Origin: Candidatus Zixiibacteriota bacterium
GTDB lineage: Bacteria; Zixibacteria; MSB-5A5; GN15; FEB-12
DNA: 64,000 nucleotides
Assembly: GCA_022571845.1 (NCBI GenBank)
Contig: JACZXB010000001.1
Coordinates: forward strand, 186,001-250,000
Direction: 5' to 3'
In this document: positions 26,414-35,229 of the stretch, one piece after another
Layout: each line of letters opens with the position of its first letter
Numbering within the stretch: position 1 is the first letter of the stretch
Notes under the pieces: generated by a model
Databases searched by the model: none
Seen by the model: only the letters and a program-made list of their open reading frames with translations
What the model was told of the DNA's origin: nothing
Translations under genes and position numbers: made by a program

Positions 26414-26566
26414 TTCTTTCCCTTTTGAATTATATTCCTGAACTATTGAAACCCTGACAGCGTCTAATTTCTCTGTTCCCTGATATATAGAAGTGGTCTT
26501 TACGGATTTCCGGCATCCTTATTAATTCATTTTCGATTTCTTATGAAGAATATAAGCTGTTTGAGC

Positions 26567-27838
26567 TTAGAAATCCAGCGCCCCCTTGCTGAGCGATTCG
26601 CCGTTAAAAATAGCCCTCAATAATTCGGAAGATTGCGTCGGCAGCAGGCAGTCTCTACGACTGCAAACAGTTTCTGCCGTATCAATCGCTTTATCAATAT
26701 CATAACGTTCATAGCTGCCGCTGCTGCCCCAGCTAAATGGCTTTATCTCTTTGTCGGTGATCAAAGAGCCTCCAAAAATATTGGAGGAAACACCGACGTT
26801 TATTCCGGTATTTAACATTGTTCCTATTCCGAAACGGCAGAAGTCACCGATGAAAGAGCCTACTTTGATTGAACCGGTATCAATTTCCTGGCCATTTTGT
26901 GATACACGGATATTTGAATAGTTGTTTTTCAAATCAGAGTTTGTTGTCATGGCGCCAAAATTCACCCACGAGCCGACGTAGCTGTGCCCGATAAATCCGT
27001 CATGATATTTGTTTACGTACGACTGGAATATCGAACATTCGACTTCCCCGCCCACTCGACAATTGGGGCCTATTGAAGAACCCGAAATCAGACCGCCATA
27101 AAGCGTACAATTATTGGCGATATAGCAGGGCCCGACAATCGTTGCCTGCGGACGAATATTGGTGAACGGTCCGACATATATTGGTCCGTTTGAAGCATCC
27201 AATACTGCCGTGGGAAATATTTCCACTTCATCGCTTAAGTGAATATCATCTTCATTTATAAAATAAACACCGTCATGCACTTTTATTTTATTCTGTGAAC
27301 TCTGCTCCGCGTTCAGCCTGGCAAAGTCTGCTGCTATTGCAGACGGTATCTCGTCTACCAATTCCCAGAGATGGTTGTATAAAGTTGCTTTGGTATCATA
27401 CTCAGCTGAGACAGATTTTTGAGCGGGCAGAATTTCACCGAATATTTCGGGAGTCGTCAAATCAGGCACTTTGGCCAATGCTTCATTTTTGAACAACACT
27501 CCGATTATGTCCTGACCATTTTTGAAAATAGTAGTGAGGCGGCATCCCTCAATTAACTGCGGCAAGTCCGCTAAATCTTTGATGCGGCCGTTTAGAAACA
27601 GGATATCTCCCTGACCTTTCTTGATTATATTTACCGGAATGTCGCGAGCCTCGTCACCTGTCAAAGATGAAATTTGCGTTCTGCAGCTGAAACTTATGGC
27701 GCAGTCCCTAAAAACAAGCTTAGTCCGCTCAAATAATGGTGAAATTCCGGGGCGCAGCAAGAATACAGGACGAAAGTATGTTAACGGATAAAACTGGTCG
27801 AAGTGAGTATCTTCATAAATGCAGATATTCACGGCCAT
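26567..27838 (-). CDS. GlmU-like sugar nucleotidyltransferase/acetyltransferase (alternate bacterial GlmU)
   Basis: 423 residues. The N-terminal part (ICIYEDTHFDQFYPLTYFRP) resembles the degenerate nucleotidyltransferase domain of the alternate GlmU family; there is no classical GlmU LAAGxGTRM loop. The C-terminal part (about 210-380) is a left-handed beta-helix of hexapeptide repeats, with GPFTNIRPQATIVGPCYIAN and IGHSYVGSWVNFGAMTTNSD. The family is proposed to make UDP-GlcNAc from glucosamine-1-phosphate for peptidoglycan, and FCB bacteria commonly use this form. AAAGGA precedes the ATG. Confidence 0.86.
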   Translation of the reverse strand: MAVNICIYEDTHFDQFYPLTYFRPVFLLRPGISPLFERTKLVFRDCAISFSCRTQISSLTGDEARDIPVNIIKKGQGDILFLNGRIKDLADLPQLIEGCRLTTIFKNGQDIIGVLFKNEALAKVPDLTTPEIFGEILPAQKSVSAEYDTKATLYNHLWELVDEIPSAIAADFARLNAEQSSQNKIKVHDGVYFINEDDIHLSDEVEIFPTAVLDASNGPIYVGPFTNIRPQATIVGPCYIANNCTLYGGLISGSSIGPNCRVGGEVECSIFQSYVNKYHDGFIGHSYVGSWVNFGAMTTNSDLKNNYSNIRVSQNGQEIDTGSIKVGSFIGDFCRFGIGTMLNTGINVGVSSNIFGGSLITDKEIKPFSWGSSGSYERYDIDKAIDTAETVCSRRDCLLPTQSSELLRAIFNGESLSKGALDF

Positions 27839-27909
27839 AAAAATAATCCTTTCATTATCCAGTTATCAATGAGCTTCCCTGCTCATCGTACTATCATATA
27901 CCATCTTAC

Positions 27910-29394
27910 TTAAGACCTTGCCGCATTCAATTTCTTAAGCTGGCTAATAGCCATCAATATAATAATTATCGGAACAAGCGGCTGAATCATATAGATCAGC
28001 TCAATCTTAACTACTCCCTGCTGAACAAAAATCGGCAGGTAGCGCAGCCAGCTGTTGGCAGCCACAACTACCATAAACAAGAGAAGTCCTTCTTTTCCCG
28101 ATTTGCTGTTTATCGCTTTGGCAAGAATTACACCGGAGCCTATATGCAGCAAAATCAAGAATGATTTTTCAAGCAGATTAAGTGAGAAAATTTCTACAGC
28201 AGGCAATTTGCCGGCAATGTAGCAAGCCTCAAGCAGTGCAAATCCGGCTCCGATAGCAGCGCCTGAAATTAATATTCGCCTGGGTGTCAAAAGAAAATAC
28301 TTTATGCCTGCCATAATTAGCAAGAGCTTGATTGTTTCCTGAATTATTCCTGCCGGAAGAGCAGGAACTAAGCCCCACAAGTAAACAGATTCCCCCGATT
28401 CAACTTTTGGAAAGAAGTAATCATTGGCAAAGTATTCCTGCAGCGGCACCTGAGTAAATATAGCTGCTATGTATCCCAGCAGTCCTAAAGCCATAGCCAC
28501 ATAAAGACCGGGCCAGCGCAAGGCGTTGCCAGTCAAAAAAACCAGACCAAGCATAGCAATCATCAGATAGATCAGATACAACGGCAACAGGCCTATAAAT
28601 TTGTCAAATGTAAACGACGGCTGGTTTAGCAATTCGCGGGGAATCGTTCGTATTACATCCAGGTAAATTTTTGTGTTTTGATTAGGAAGTTCTGCTTTAA
28701 GTAGTCTTTTGTCGGCGCTGAAATAAACGGCCATCTCTTGCGGCCGGCTGAATTGAATTACGAATACAGAGTCACGCACTTCGTTATAAAGTGTAATCAA
28801 ATCAAAGCTCTCTACAAACGCTGAGATTTTCTCGACATACATTGTCTGCGGGACAAAAAAGCTGTCGAATATGCTCTGGCCTACTTTGATATCCCTGGTG
28901 GCCAGCAGCATTTCAATTTGATCAAGAAATTGCCTGTCTGCTGCAAACATGGTAGGTGACAACTCTGTTTCCTGGTCAATCTCCCTGCCCGAGCGGGTCA
29001 TGTAACCCTTAATAAATTTGCCGTCGCGCTCAAGCTCAATCTTTTCTGACTGACCGTTGACTATTATTTCCAGATTGCTACCCAGATATTCCCCTCGTTT
29101 AGTGATAAACTGGCTTCCTTTAATTTGCAACTTCCTGGGAGTGCCGATTTTATTATAATCAAGCTGCAGATTCTGCTGAATCTCAAGCGCTGGAACACCT
29201 GCAAATTCTAATTCATCTTTAACAATTGAAATTAGCTGACCAATAGAGGAATCTTTGACCACAAATGTCCAGACCCGCATTTCGCCGACTTGCCGGTAAT
29301 CAGTAATATTTTCTGTGGCAGGAGCTACTCTCTGAGATTTCCCCTCAACCGGGAGAAAAAACAAAATTGTCAGCGATAGAAGCAGTTTCTTCAT
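27910..29394 (-). CDS. Exported domain fused to a PrsW/YhfC-like membrane peptidase domain
   Basis: 494 residues. A signal peptide (LLLSLTILFFLPVEG) and an extracytoplasmic beta-rich domain (about 20-265) precede seven or so TM helices. The membrane half has spaced polar motifs like PrsW/YhfC-type intramembrane metallopeptidases: AGIIQETIKLLLIMAG, GAAIGAGFALLEACY and FLILLHIGSGVILAKA, supplying Glu, Glu and His. The usual EE pair is QE here. Such proteins cleave anti-sigma factors or act as CAAX-like peptidases. The large N-terminal sensor-like domain is not typical. Follows the sugar dehydrogenase by 65 nt and precedes the GlmU-like gene by 71 nt. Confidence 0.68.
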   Translation of the reverse strand: MKKLLLSLTILFFLPVEGKSQRVAPATENITDYRQVGEMRVWTFVVKDSSIGQLISIVKDELEFAGVPALEIQQNLQLDYNKIGTPRKLQIKGSQFITKRGEYLGSNLEIIVNGQSEKIELERDGKFIKGYMTRSGREIDQETELSPTMFAADRQFLDQIEMLLATRDIKVGQSIFDSFFVPQTMYVEKISAFVESFDLITLYNEVRDSVFVIQFSRPQEMAVYFSADKRLLKAELPNQNTKIYLDVIRTIPRELLNQPSFTFDKFIGLLPLYLIYLMIAMLGLVFLTGNALRWPGLYVAMALGLLGYIAAIFTQVPLQEYFANDYFFPKVESGESVYLWGLVPALPAGIIQETIKLLLIMAGIKYFLLTPRRILISGAAIGAGFALLEACYIAGKLPAVEIFSLNLLEKSFLILLHIGSGVILAKAINSKSGKEGLLLFMVVVAANSWLRYLPIFVQQGVVKIELIYMIQPLVPIIIILMAISQLKKLNAARS

Positions 29395-29459
29395 TTGTAA
29401 AATGAATTAAGATAAGCAGGTTAGGTCAACTAAATACGGACAACAATAGATTGAACTAT

Positions 29460-30881
29460 TCAACATGGCGGAGGCGGCGGACCGCCGCGGAATATAACGT
29501 CCACTACATAGGTCAGGTCCAAAATATTGGATGGAATGCCGTCCGAGTTTACATCACTCTCTTCCGGGCAGGACCCCGGATCGCCGCTTCCCCTGAAAAT
29601 AAAGTCTACCAGAAATGTCAAATCGAGAATGTTAGCGTCGTCACCATCTGTATTCAGATCACCACGTATGCCAGTGCAACAAGGAGTGATGCCACACTGA
29701 CTGGGGACGCTATCGGGAACAATCTTATAAACGGCCCCGGAAAAATATGAGCAAACGTACAACTCTCCGTAATAATCCTCTCCATACGAGGAAATGGCCA
29801 CTGCTCCAAGGCCGAGTTCAGATTTCCTGTTGGTTGAATCTGTTATAGTTGTACCGTCATACCTGATTGACCAGGTATCACCGCTGCAAAAATCTCCGTA
29901 GAAATAGGTGCCGTAAAGATCCGGTATGGCGCAGCCACGGTATACATATCCACCTGTTACAGAGCACTTGTTCGGAATGCCGCCGTGAAAATACTGAGTG
30001 ATTGGGTCTGTCAAATCGGCCAACGTATCACAGCCGGTCGAAGGAATAAAACAATTGTTGCCTTCTTTTAAACGCCAGCCGTAGTTTTCCCCGCCGCTGC
30101 TCGAGTCGGGTTGAAAATCTATTTCTTCAATTAGGTTTTGCCCGACATCCCCGATATACATATCTCCGGTAGCTCTGTCGAATGAGAACCGCCAGGGATT
30201 TCTAAGACCCAGGGCCCATATTTCGGGTAAATAACTGGTATCACCTACAAAAGGATTATCTCCCGGGATTCCGTATGGTGAGCCTCCATCGACATCAATC
30301 CGAAGCATCTTCCCCAGGAGTTCCTTTTTGTTCTGAGCACGATTTCCTGGATCACCTCCGGCGCCACCATCGCCCATTCCTATATAGAGATAGCCATCAT
30401 TCGGGCCAAAGGCAATCATACCCCCATTATGATTTGAGAATGGCTGGTTAATCGTAATTATGTCAAAGCTACTGGAAACGTCTGCAGAGTCAGGGTTTCC
30501 ACTGACATTGTATCTTCTGGCCACAGTATTACCTGATGAATTGGTATAGTTGACAAAGAAACGGCCATTGGTTTGATAATCGGGGTGAAACGCCAGACCC
30601 AAAAGCCCTCGTTCGCTGCCGCTGCTTACCAGCGAACTGATATTAAGAAAAGGGTCCGGCAAGAGAGTGTCGTTTTTGACTAACCTGATTCTACCACCTT
30701 GTTCAACTATGAAGACTCTGGTACTATCACCCGGTGCGAAAGTCACCAGTAATGGCTTAGTCAAACCGGCCGCAAAAAGTTCAGTTTTTAGGGGCGTAGC
30801 AGAGTTCAATATCTCAGTGGTCCCCATAAGCACCAATGAAACTAAGATACAACTGAGAAATAAAGCAGATATTCTATTCAT
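29460..30881 (-). CDS. PQQ-dependent sugar dehydrogenase-like beta-propeller with dockerin-like tail
   Basis: 473 residues: signal peptide 1-27; a six-bladed glucose/sorbosone dehydrogenase propeller (about 30-395) with LLGLAFHPDYQTNGRFFVNY, the active-site-like NHNGGMIAFGP, GMGDGGAGGDPGNRAQ and EIWALGLRNPWRFSFDR; then a two-repeat dockerin-like module ending GGPPPPPC. Family members oxidise sugars with PQQ, but many homologues have unknown substrates and may not bind PQQ. The tail is nearly identical in plan to that of the matrixin and subtilisin. A good promoter lies upstream. Confidence 0.88.
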   Translation of the reverse strand: MNRISALFLSCILVSLVLMGTTEILNSATPLKTELFAAGLTKPLLVTFAPGDSTRVFIVEQGGRIRLVKNDTLLPDPFLNISSLVSSGSERGLLGLAFHPDYQTNGRFFVNYTNSSGNTVARRYNVSGNPDSADVSSSFDIITINQPFSNHNGGMIAFGPNDGYLYIGMGDGGAGGDPGNRAQNKKELLGKMLRIDVDGGSPYGIPGDNPFVGDTSYLPEIWALGLRNPWRFSFDRATGDMYIGDVGQNLIEEIDFQPDSSSGGENYGWRLKEGNNCFIPSTGCDTLADLTDPITQYFHGGIPNKCSVTGGYVYRGCAIPDLYGTYFYGDFCSGDTWSIRYDGTTITDSTNRKSELGLGAVAISSYGEDYYGELYVCSYFSGAVYKIVPDSVPSQCGITPCCTGIRGDLNTDGDDANILDLTFLVDFIFRGSGDPGSCPEESDVNSDGIPSNILDLTYVVDVIFRGGPPPPPC

Positions 30882-30928
30882 GTCAAAATCGCCTACATTG
30901 GTTTTTTTGAAAAAGAGATTACAAAGAC

Positions 30929-30956
30929 AAAATAGATTAACTCAAATTTCTGTCAA
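30929..30956 (-). promoter_or_regulatory. Sigma70-like promoter of the sugar dehydrogenase gene
   Basis: On minus, TTGACA (30956-30951), a 16-bp spacer and TATTTT (30934-30929), about 48 nt before the start codon. It is back to back with the bacilliredoxin promoter. Confidence 0.55.
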
Positions 30957-30972
30957 GGTGAAATTTTAGAGT

Positions 30973-31000
30973 TTGACTTTTGCGCAAATATTGCTAAATA
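30973..31000 (+). promoter_or_regulatory. Sigma70-like promoter of the bacilliredoxin gene
   Basis: TTGACT (30973-30978), a 16-bp spacer and TAAATA (30995-31000), 37 nt before the ATG, with AAGGAG as ribosome binding site. Confidence 0.5.
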
Positions 31001-31037
31001 GAAGTATATAACTTAATTCTATTAAGGAGATAAGAAG

Positions 31038-31517
31038 ATGCAGTCACAATATGATAGAGAGATGGCCAAACCTATGTGGCAGGAACTTGCAAATATCGGC
31101 GTCAGGCCTCTCACCACCCCTGAAGAAGTAGATGAAACTCTGACCAAAACTGAAGGTTCGACTCTTCTGGTGGTCAATTCTGTATGCGGTTGCGCGGCTG
31201 GAAATGCCCGACCCGGAGTAGCCATGGCGCTTCAACACAAACTGATTCCTGATAATTTAGCTACTGTTTTTGCAGGAGTTGACCTCGAAGCCACTGCCAA
31301 GGCCAGAGAATATATCAAAGGCTACCCTCCATCATCGCCATCAATTACGCTTTTCAAAGACGGCCAGGTGGTGGCAATGCTTGAAAGGCACCAGATTGAA
31401 GGTGTTTCGGCTCAAGGGATTGCAGAAACTCTTAAAGCCGAATTTGATAAACATTGCACCAAAGAGGGTCCTTCGGTGTCTGAAGACGTTCTCAAGCAGG
31501 CATTTGGAATCGCATAA
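31038..31517 (+). CDS. BrxA/BrxB family bacilliredoxin
   Basis: 159 residues. It begins with the family motif YDREMAKPMWQELANIGVRP and has the redox motif Cys-Gly-Cys (C50, C52) in NSVCGCAAGNARPG, diagnostic of YphP/YqiW bacilliredoxins. These thioredoxin-fold proteins remove bacillithiol from cytosolic proteins, or act as disulphide isomerases. Length is about 15 residues above the usual 145 because of a short C-terminal tail. No bacillithiol synthesis genes are in the window. Single gene with its own promoter. Confidence 0.94.
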   Translation: MQSQYDREMAKPMWQELANIGVRPLTTPEEVDETLTKTEGSTLLVVNSVCGCAAGNARPGVAMALQHKLIPDNLATVFAGVDLEATAKAREYIKGYPPSSPSITLFKDGQVVAMLERHQIEGVSAQGIAETLKAEFDKHCTKEGPSVSEDVLKQAFGIA

Positions 31518-31693
31518 TTCAATCTGTTAGCAAGAACAGTCTATCTATAATTAACTTGTTGCAGTTCAATTGCTTGTGCTGTTTATCTAGTTTTGTGGTT
31601 TAGTAATGAATCTCCTTGATTTACCTACCTCAAACTGGCTGCTGTTCAAAACCTTAGATTGTTAAAAAGGCCTGATTTGAAACCATTTTCTCC

Positions 31694-31721
31694 TTGACAG
31701 AATAATCTCAAATGCTATAAT
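31694..31721 (+). promoter_or_regulatory. Consensus sigma70 promoter of the HYR giant gene
   Basis: A perfect TTGACA (31694-31699) and a perfect TATAAT (31716-31721) are separated by 16 bp. It is the strongest promoter match in the window and implies a leader of about 165 nt. Confidence 0.75.
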
Positions 31722-31727
31722 AGAAGC

Positions 31728-31892
31728 AAAGCTGGTGGGTTTTAGTGTTTATATTACTTCAGCTTACTTTCGTAGAAACCCACCAGAGTTAGACGATATA
31801 GAAATTCTGATATTCTCAAGCTAACAGCGCTCTTTTTCAAGAGGGCTAGTTATGACGAGGCGAAGAGAATATATCTCGTCTGGAGGACGACG
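31728..31892 (+). promoter_or_regulatory. Structured 5' leader of the HYR giant gene
   Basis: Three hairpins fill this leader. First is a perfect 11-bp stem CTGGTGGGTTT (31732-31742) with its complement at 31776-31786. Second is an interrupted stem at 31822-31852 (TAAC, AGC, CTCTT arms around TTTC). Third is a 6-bp stem GACGAG (31854-31859) with CTCGTC (31875-31880). GGAGG at 31882 follows 1 nt later and the TTG start is 6 nt beyond. The set could be a riboswitch, protein-binding leader or mRNA-stabilising element. No known riboswitch consensus fits. Confidence 0.45.
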
Positions 31893-34800
31893 TTGAAATT
31901 AGGTAATTGTATTGCTGGAGCTCGATGTTCAGGGTTCAAGCTTTCAAAATCAATATTGACTTTTTTTGCCACTATATTTGTGGCATTTCTTGTGTCCGGT
32001 TCAGTTCTGGCAGATTCTCCCTGTGATACCACAAATGAAATAAATCATTATATTCTTGTTTTTGATACCGTAATATATGAGCCTCCCGGGACCTCACAAT
32101 GGGTTTACAATCTAACGTGGGATGGTACTCCACCGGCATTAAGTCATTTCATGATTGAATTGTGTACTCTTATAACCAATGCCAACCTGCTTGCGGTTGA
32201 ACCTGATTTCGGCTCAATTGGTCTTGACGGTTCCACTGGCCTGTATGGCATCAAATGGGATAATATTGAAAATTTTCCTGCTAACTCTGCGGTAACATTC
32301 AGCTTTACGCTTGATGATTCGTTACCCGTCGACCACACCCAGTTTGCCCCCAAGGCAGGTATAAACTCCAACATTGCCACTATTTGCGGGCCAACGCTCG
32401 ACTGCGAGGACCCGTGCGCAAATGATAATACTCCTCCAATTATAGTATGCCCAGCCGACATAACCGTCAGCAATGATCCCGGTCAATGCAGTGCTGTGGT
32501 TACTTATTCAGCCACCGCGAGTGATGACTGTTCAGCAGCCTCGATATCCTGCAGCCCGCCTTCCGGTTCTGTATTCCCGGTCGGCACGACAACAGTAACT
32601 TGCATAGCTACTGACGAGTCCGGTAATGCTGACACCTGCACATTTAATATTACAGTTAACGATACGGAAGCACCGTTAGCAACCTGTCCTGCCGACATAA
32701 CTATCAGCAATGATCCCGGTCAATGCAGTGCCGTTGTCACCTTTTCTGGATCCGTAACTGATAACTGTGCAGGAGCCTCGATATCATGCAGTCCTGCCTC
32801 CGGCTCTGTATTCCCGGTCGGCACGACAACAGTAACTTGTATCGCTACTGATCCTGCCGGTAATGCCGACACCTGTACATTTATCGTAACGGTCAATGAG
32901 ACTGAAGCACCAGTAATAACCTGTCCTACCGACATAACTGTCAGCAATGATCCCGGTCAATGCACTGCTGTGGTTACTTATTCAGTCAGCGCGACTGATA
33001 ACTGCTCAGAAACTTCAATATCCTGCAACCCGCCTTCCGGTTCTACATTCCCGGTCGGCACGACAACAGTAACTTGCATAGCTACTGACGTGTCCGATAA
33101 TGCTGACACCTGCACATTTGATATTACAGTTAACGATACCGAAGCACCGGTAGCAACCTGTCCGGCCGACATAACTGTCGGCAATGATCCCGGTCAATGC
33201 AGTGCCGTAGTCACCTTTTCTGGATCCGTAACTGATAACTGTGCAGGAGCTTCGATATCCTGCAGCCCTGCCTCCGGCTCTGTATTCCCGGTCGGCACGA
33301 CAACAGTAACTTGCATAGCTACTGACGAGTCCGGTAATGCTGACACCTGCACATTTGATATCACAGTTAACGATACTGAAGCACCGGTTTGCAGTGTTCC
33401 AAATGACACTACTATATTCCTTTGTGAGTCCGCCACAATTTGTATACCGATTTCAGCCACTGATAACTGCGACTCCAATCCAACGTGCGTGCTGGAACCC
33501 GGTTCGCCCGGCAGCATTGTCAACGGACAGTGGTGTTACACTACGTCAGGTAGTGAAACCCTTGAAGTAGAATTCCGATGCACCGATGATGGTGGCAACT
33601 TTTGTATTAGTACCTTTACCGTAATTGTAGACCCTCAATGTGACTTCTGTCGCACAAATATTATTATCGAGAAAACGAATAACACACCTCAAGGCAGATA
33701 CGAGAATGTGACAATTAGTATCGAGAATATGCCTGATTCCGGCATTGGCGGCTTCGACCTGCTGATTCAGTACGACCCATCAGCGTTAAGCCTTTCTACG
33801 GTTGAGCCGGGTGACTTTTTAGCCAACTGCGGTTGGGAGTATTTTGCCTACAGGCACGGTCCCACCGGCAATTGTGGCAATAATGCATGCCCGACTGGAA
33901 AAGTTCGCATTCTTGCCTTAGCGGAAACCAACAACGGCGCCATTCATCCGTCCTGTTTCTACAGTAATCCCGCCGAACTGGCTGTAATGACCTACTTAGT
34001 TACCAACGACAGAACATTTGAATGCCAGTACGTGCCCATCAGATTCTGCTGGTATGATTGCGGCGATAATACCTTATCTTCGAAAGCTGGAGACTCTCTG
34101 TATATCTCTCAGGCAGTATATTATTACTATGACGGCGTAATATGGAACGAAATTACAGACATTTCAGCAGAGTTCCCAAGTCTCAACGGCGCTAACTACA
34201 CCTGTGATATTGACCAGGGTGACGGCAAACCGAATCCGATCCGCTCTCTGTGCTTCTACAACGGCGGCGTCAGTATTGTCTGTGCTGAATCAATTGACGA
34301 CCGCGGAGATATCAACTTAAACGGTGTAGCAAATGAAGTCGCCGATGCTGTACTTCTTGGTAACTATTTCGTCTACGGTCTGTCAGTCTTCACTATAAAC
34401 CTTGAAGGACAAATAGCAGCTACGGACGTAAATGCAGATGGCACGGTTCTTTCTGTCGCTGATCTGGTTTATCTGATTAGAATAGTTATTGGAGATGCCT
34501 CAGCATACAGCAAGGTGGTTACCTCAGTAAATATTGATTTCTACCATTATTCAGACGGCCGTCTTGGGGTGGGTGAAAAAACCTCTATTGGAGCTGCCTA
34601 CGTGGTAGCTGAGGGCGAAGTCACGCCAATACTATTGGCCACAGAGATGGATATGAAATATCACTTTGACGGTTCTAATACACGCATTCTGGTATGGTCA
34701 GAATCTGGCAGCGGCTTTACCGGAGATTTCCTCCTGCTGGATGCCGATTTGATTTCTTTTGAATTAGCGACCGCTGAGGGTCAACCCGTCAGTTTGAACA

Positions 34801-35078
34801 CCTTGCCAACGACGTACGAACTCTTACAGAACTATCCCAACCCGTTTAACCCCGCTACGGTAATTAGTTTTACTTTGCCCGACGCTTCAGAGTACTCGTT
34901 GACAATTTATAACTTGAACGGTCAAGTAGTTAAAGAATTTGAAGGTGTGGCTAATTCTGCAGGAACTGTAGACCTGGAATGGCAGGCAGTTGATGTCGCC
35001 AGTGGCGTCTATTTCTACCGATTAGAAGCAAACTACGGCAGATATGTTGAAACGAAAAAGATGATTCTTTTGAAGTAA
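31893..35078 (+). CDS. Giant secreted HYR-repeat protein with cohesin-like, dockerin-like and T9SS sorting domains
   Basis: 1061 residues, TTG start 6 nt after GGAGG. Signal peptide to about 40; N-terminal beta domain (40-185); four HYR repeats (187-502); an HYR-like or Ig-like domain (503-585); a cohesin-like domain (about 588-720) with GIGGFDLLIQYDPSALSLST; a dockerin-like pair (DRGDINLNGVANEVADAVLL and DVNADGTVLSVADLVYLIRI); a further beta domain; and a C-terminal T9SS-type sorting module (ELLQNYPNPFNPATVISFTL to the end). HYR repeats are Ig-like adhesion modules. Likely a cell-surface adhesin or scaffold secreted by a type IX-like route. Confidence 0.85.
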   Translation: MKLGNCIAGARCSGFKLSKSILTFFATIFVAFLVSGSVLADSPCDTTNEINHYILVFDTVIYEPPGTSQWVYNLTWDGTPPALSHFMIELCTLITNANLLAVEPDFGSIGLDGSTGLYGIKWDNIENFPANSAVTFSFTLDDSLPVDHTQFAPKAGINSNIATICGPTLDCEDPCANDNTPPIIVCPADITVSNDPGQCSAVVTYSATASDDCSAASISCSPPSGSVFPVGTTTVTCIATDESGNADTCTFNITVNDTEAPLATCPADITISNDPGQCSAVVTFSGSVTDNCAGASISCSPASGSVFPVGTTTVTCIATDPAGNADTCTFIVTVNETEAPVITCPTDITVSNDPGQCTAVVTYSVSATDNCSETSISCNPPSGSTFPVGTTTVTCIATDVSDNADTCTFDITVNDTEAPVATCPADITVGNDPGQCSAVVTFSGSVTDNCAGASISCSPASGSVFPVGTTTVTCIATDESGNADTCTFDITVNDTEAPVCSVPNDTTIFLCESATICIPISATDNCDSNPTCVLEPGSPGSIVNGQWCYTTSGSETLEVEFRCTDDGGNFCISTFTVIVDPQCDFCRTNIIIEKTNNTPQGRYENVTISIENMPDSGIGGFDLLIQYDPSALSLSTVEPGDFLANCGWEYFAYRHGPTGNCGNNACPTGKVRILALAETNNGAIHPSCFYSNPAELAVMTYLVTNDRTFECQYVPIRFCWYDCGDNTLSSKAGDSLYISQAVYYYYDGVIWNEITDISAEFPSLNGANYTCDIDQGDGKPNPIRSLCFYNGGVSIVCAESIDDRGDINLNGVANEVADAVLLGNYFVYGLSVFTINLEGQIAATDVNADGTVLSVADLVYLIRIVIGDASAYSKVVTSVNIDFYHYSDGRLGVGEKTSIGAAYVVAEGEVTPILLATEMDMKYHFDGSNTRILVWSESGSGFTGDFLLLDADLISFELATAEGQPVSLNTLPTTYELLQNYPNPFNPATVISFTLPDASEYSLTIYNLNGQVVKEFEGVANSAGTVDLEWQAVDVASGVYFYRLEANYGRYVETKKMILLK
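32451..33398 (+). repeat. Four tandem 237-bp HYR-encoding repeats
   Basis: Units start at 32451, 32688, 32925 and 33162, exactly 237 bp (79 codons) each. Long stretches are identical in DNA, for example around NDPGQC and VFPVGTTTVTCIATD. Units 1 and 3 share VVTYS and PPSGS; units 2 and 4 share VVTFSGSVTDNCAGASISCS, so a 474-bp double unit was duplicated. Confidence 0.9.
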
Positions 35079-35155
35079 TCTTTGTTTCTTGAGTAAGTTG
35101 ACAAGTTAGAAAAGGCCCCGCGGATTTGTGGATTTTTATTATTGCAACTTTTTAA

Positions 35156-35229
35156 TACTGGGGGGCAGACTCGAACTGCCGACCTCCTGGTCCACAACCA
35201 GGCGTTCTAACCAACTGAACTACCCCAGC
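35156..35229 (-). tRNA. tRNA-His (anticodon GTG), lacking encoded G-1:C73
   Basis: A 74-nt cloverleaf: acceptor GCTGGGG with CCCCAGT, D-stem GTTC/GAAC, anticodon stem CCTGG/CCAGG around TTGTGGA (anticodon GTG), T-arm GGCAG TTCGAGT CTGCC. As folded, pair 1:72 is G:U, position -1 is T and the discriminator is A73, not the G-1:C73 normal in bacterial tRNA-His. CCA is not encoded. It stands alone between the HYR giant and the EVE gene. Confidence 0.93.

Noticed and set aside
31728-31892. Known riboswitch (for example cyclic di-GMP-I) in the HYR leader
   Set aside because: I could not match the conserved bases of that or any other riboswitch class I know; only generic hairpins are supported.
32451-33398. 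Regular repeats as a possible CRISPR array
   Set aside because: The units are 237 bp, in frame, and encode HYR domains without alternating short repeats and unique spacers; no cas genes are present.
32144-33523. A ladder of antisense ORFs of 68-109 codons opposite the HYR repeats
   Set aside because: Their spacing and near-identical protein sequences mirror the 237-bp sense repeats. The sense frame has a signal peptide, known domains and a promoter; the antisense frames have no ribosome binding sites.
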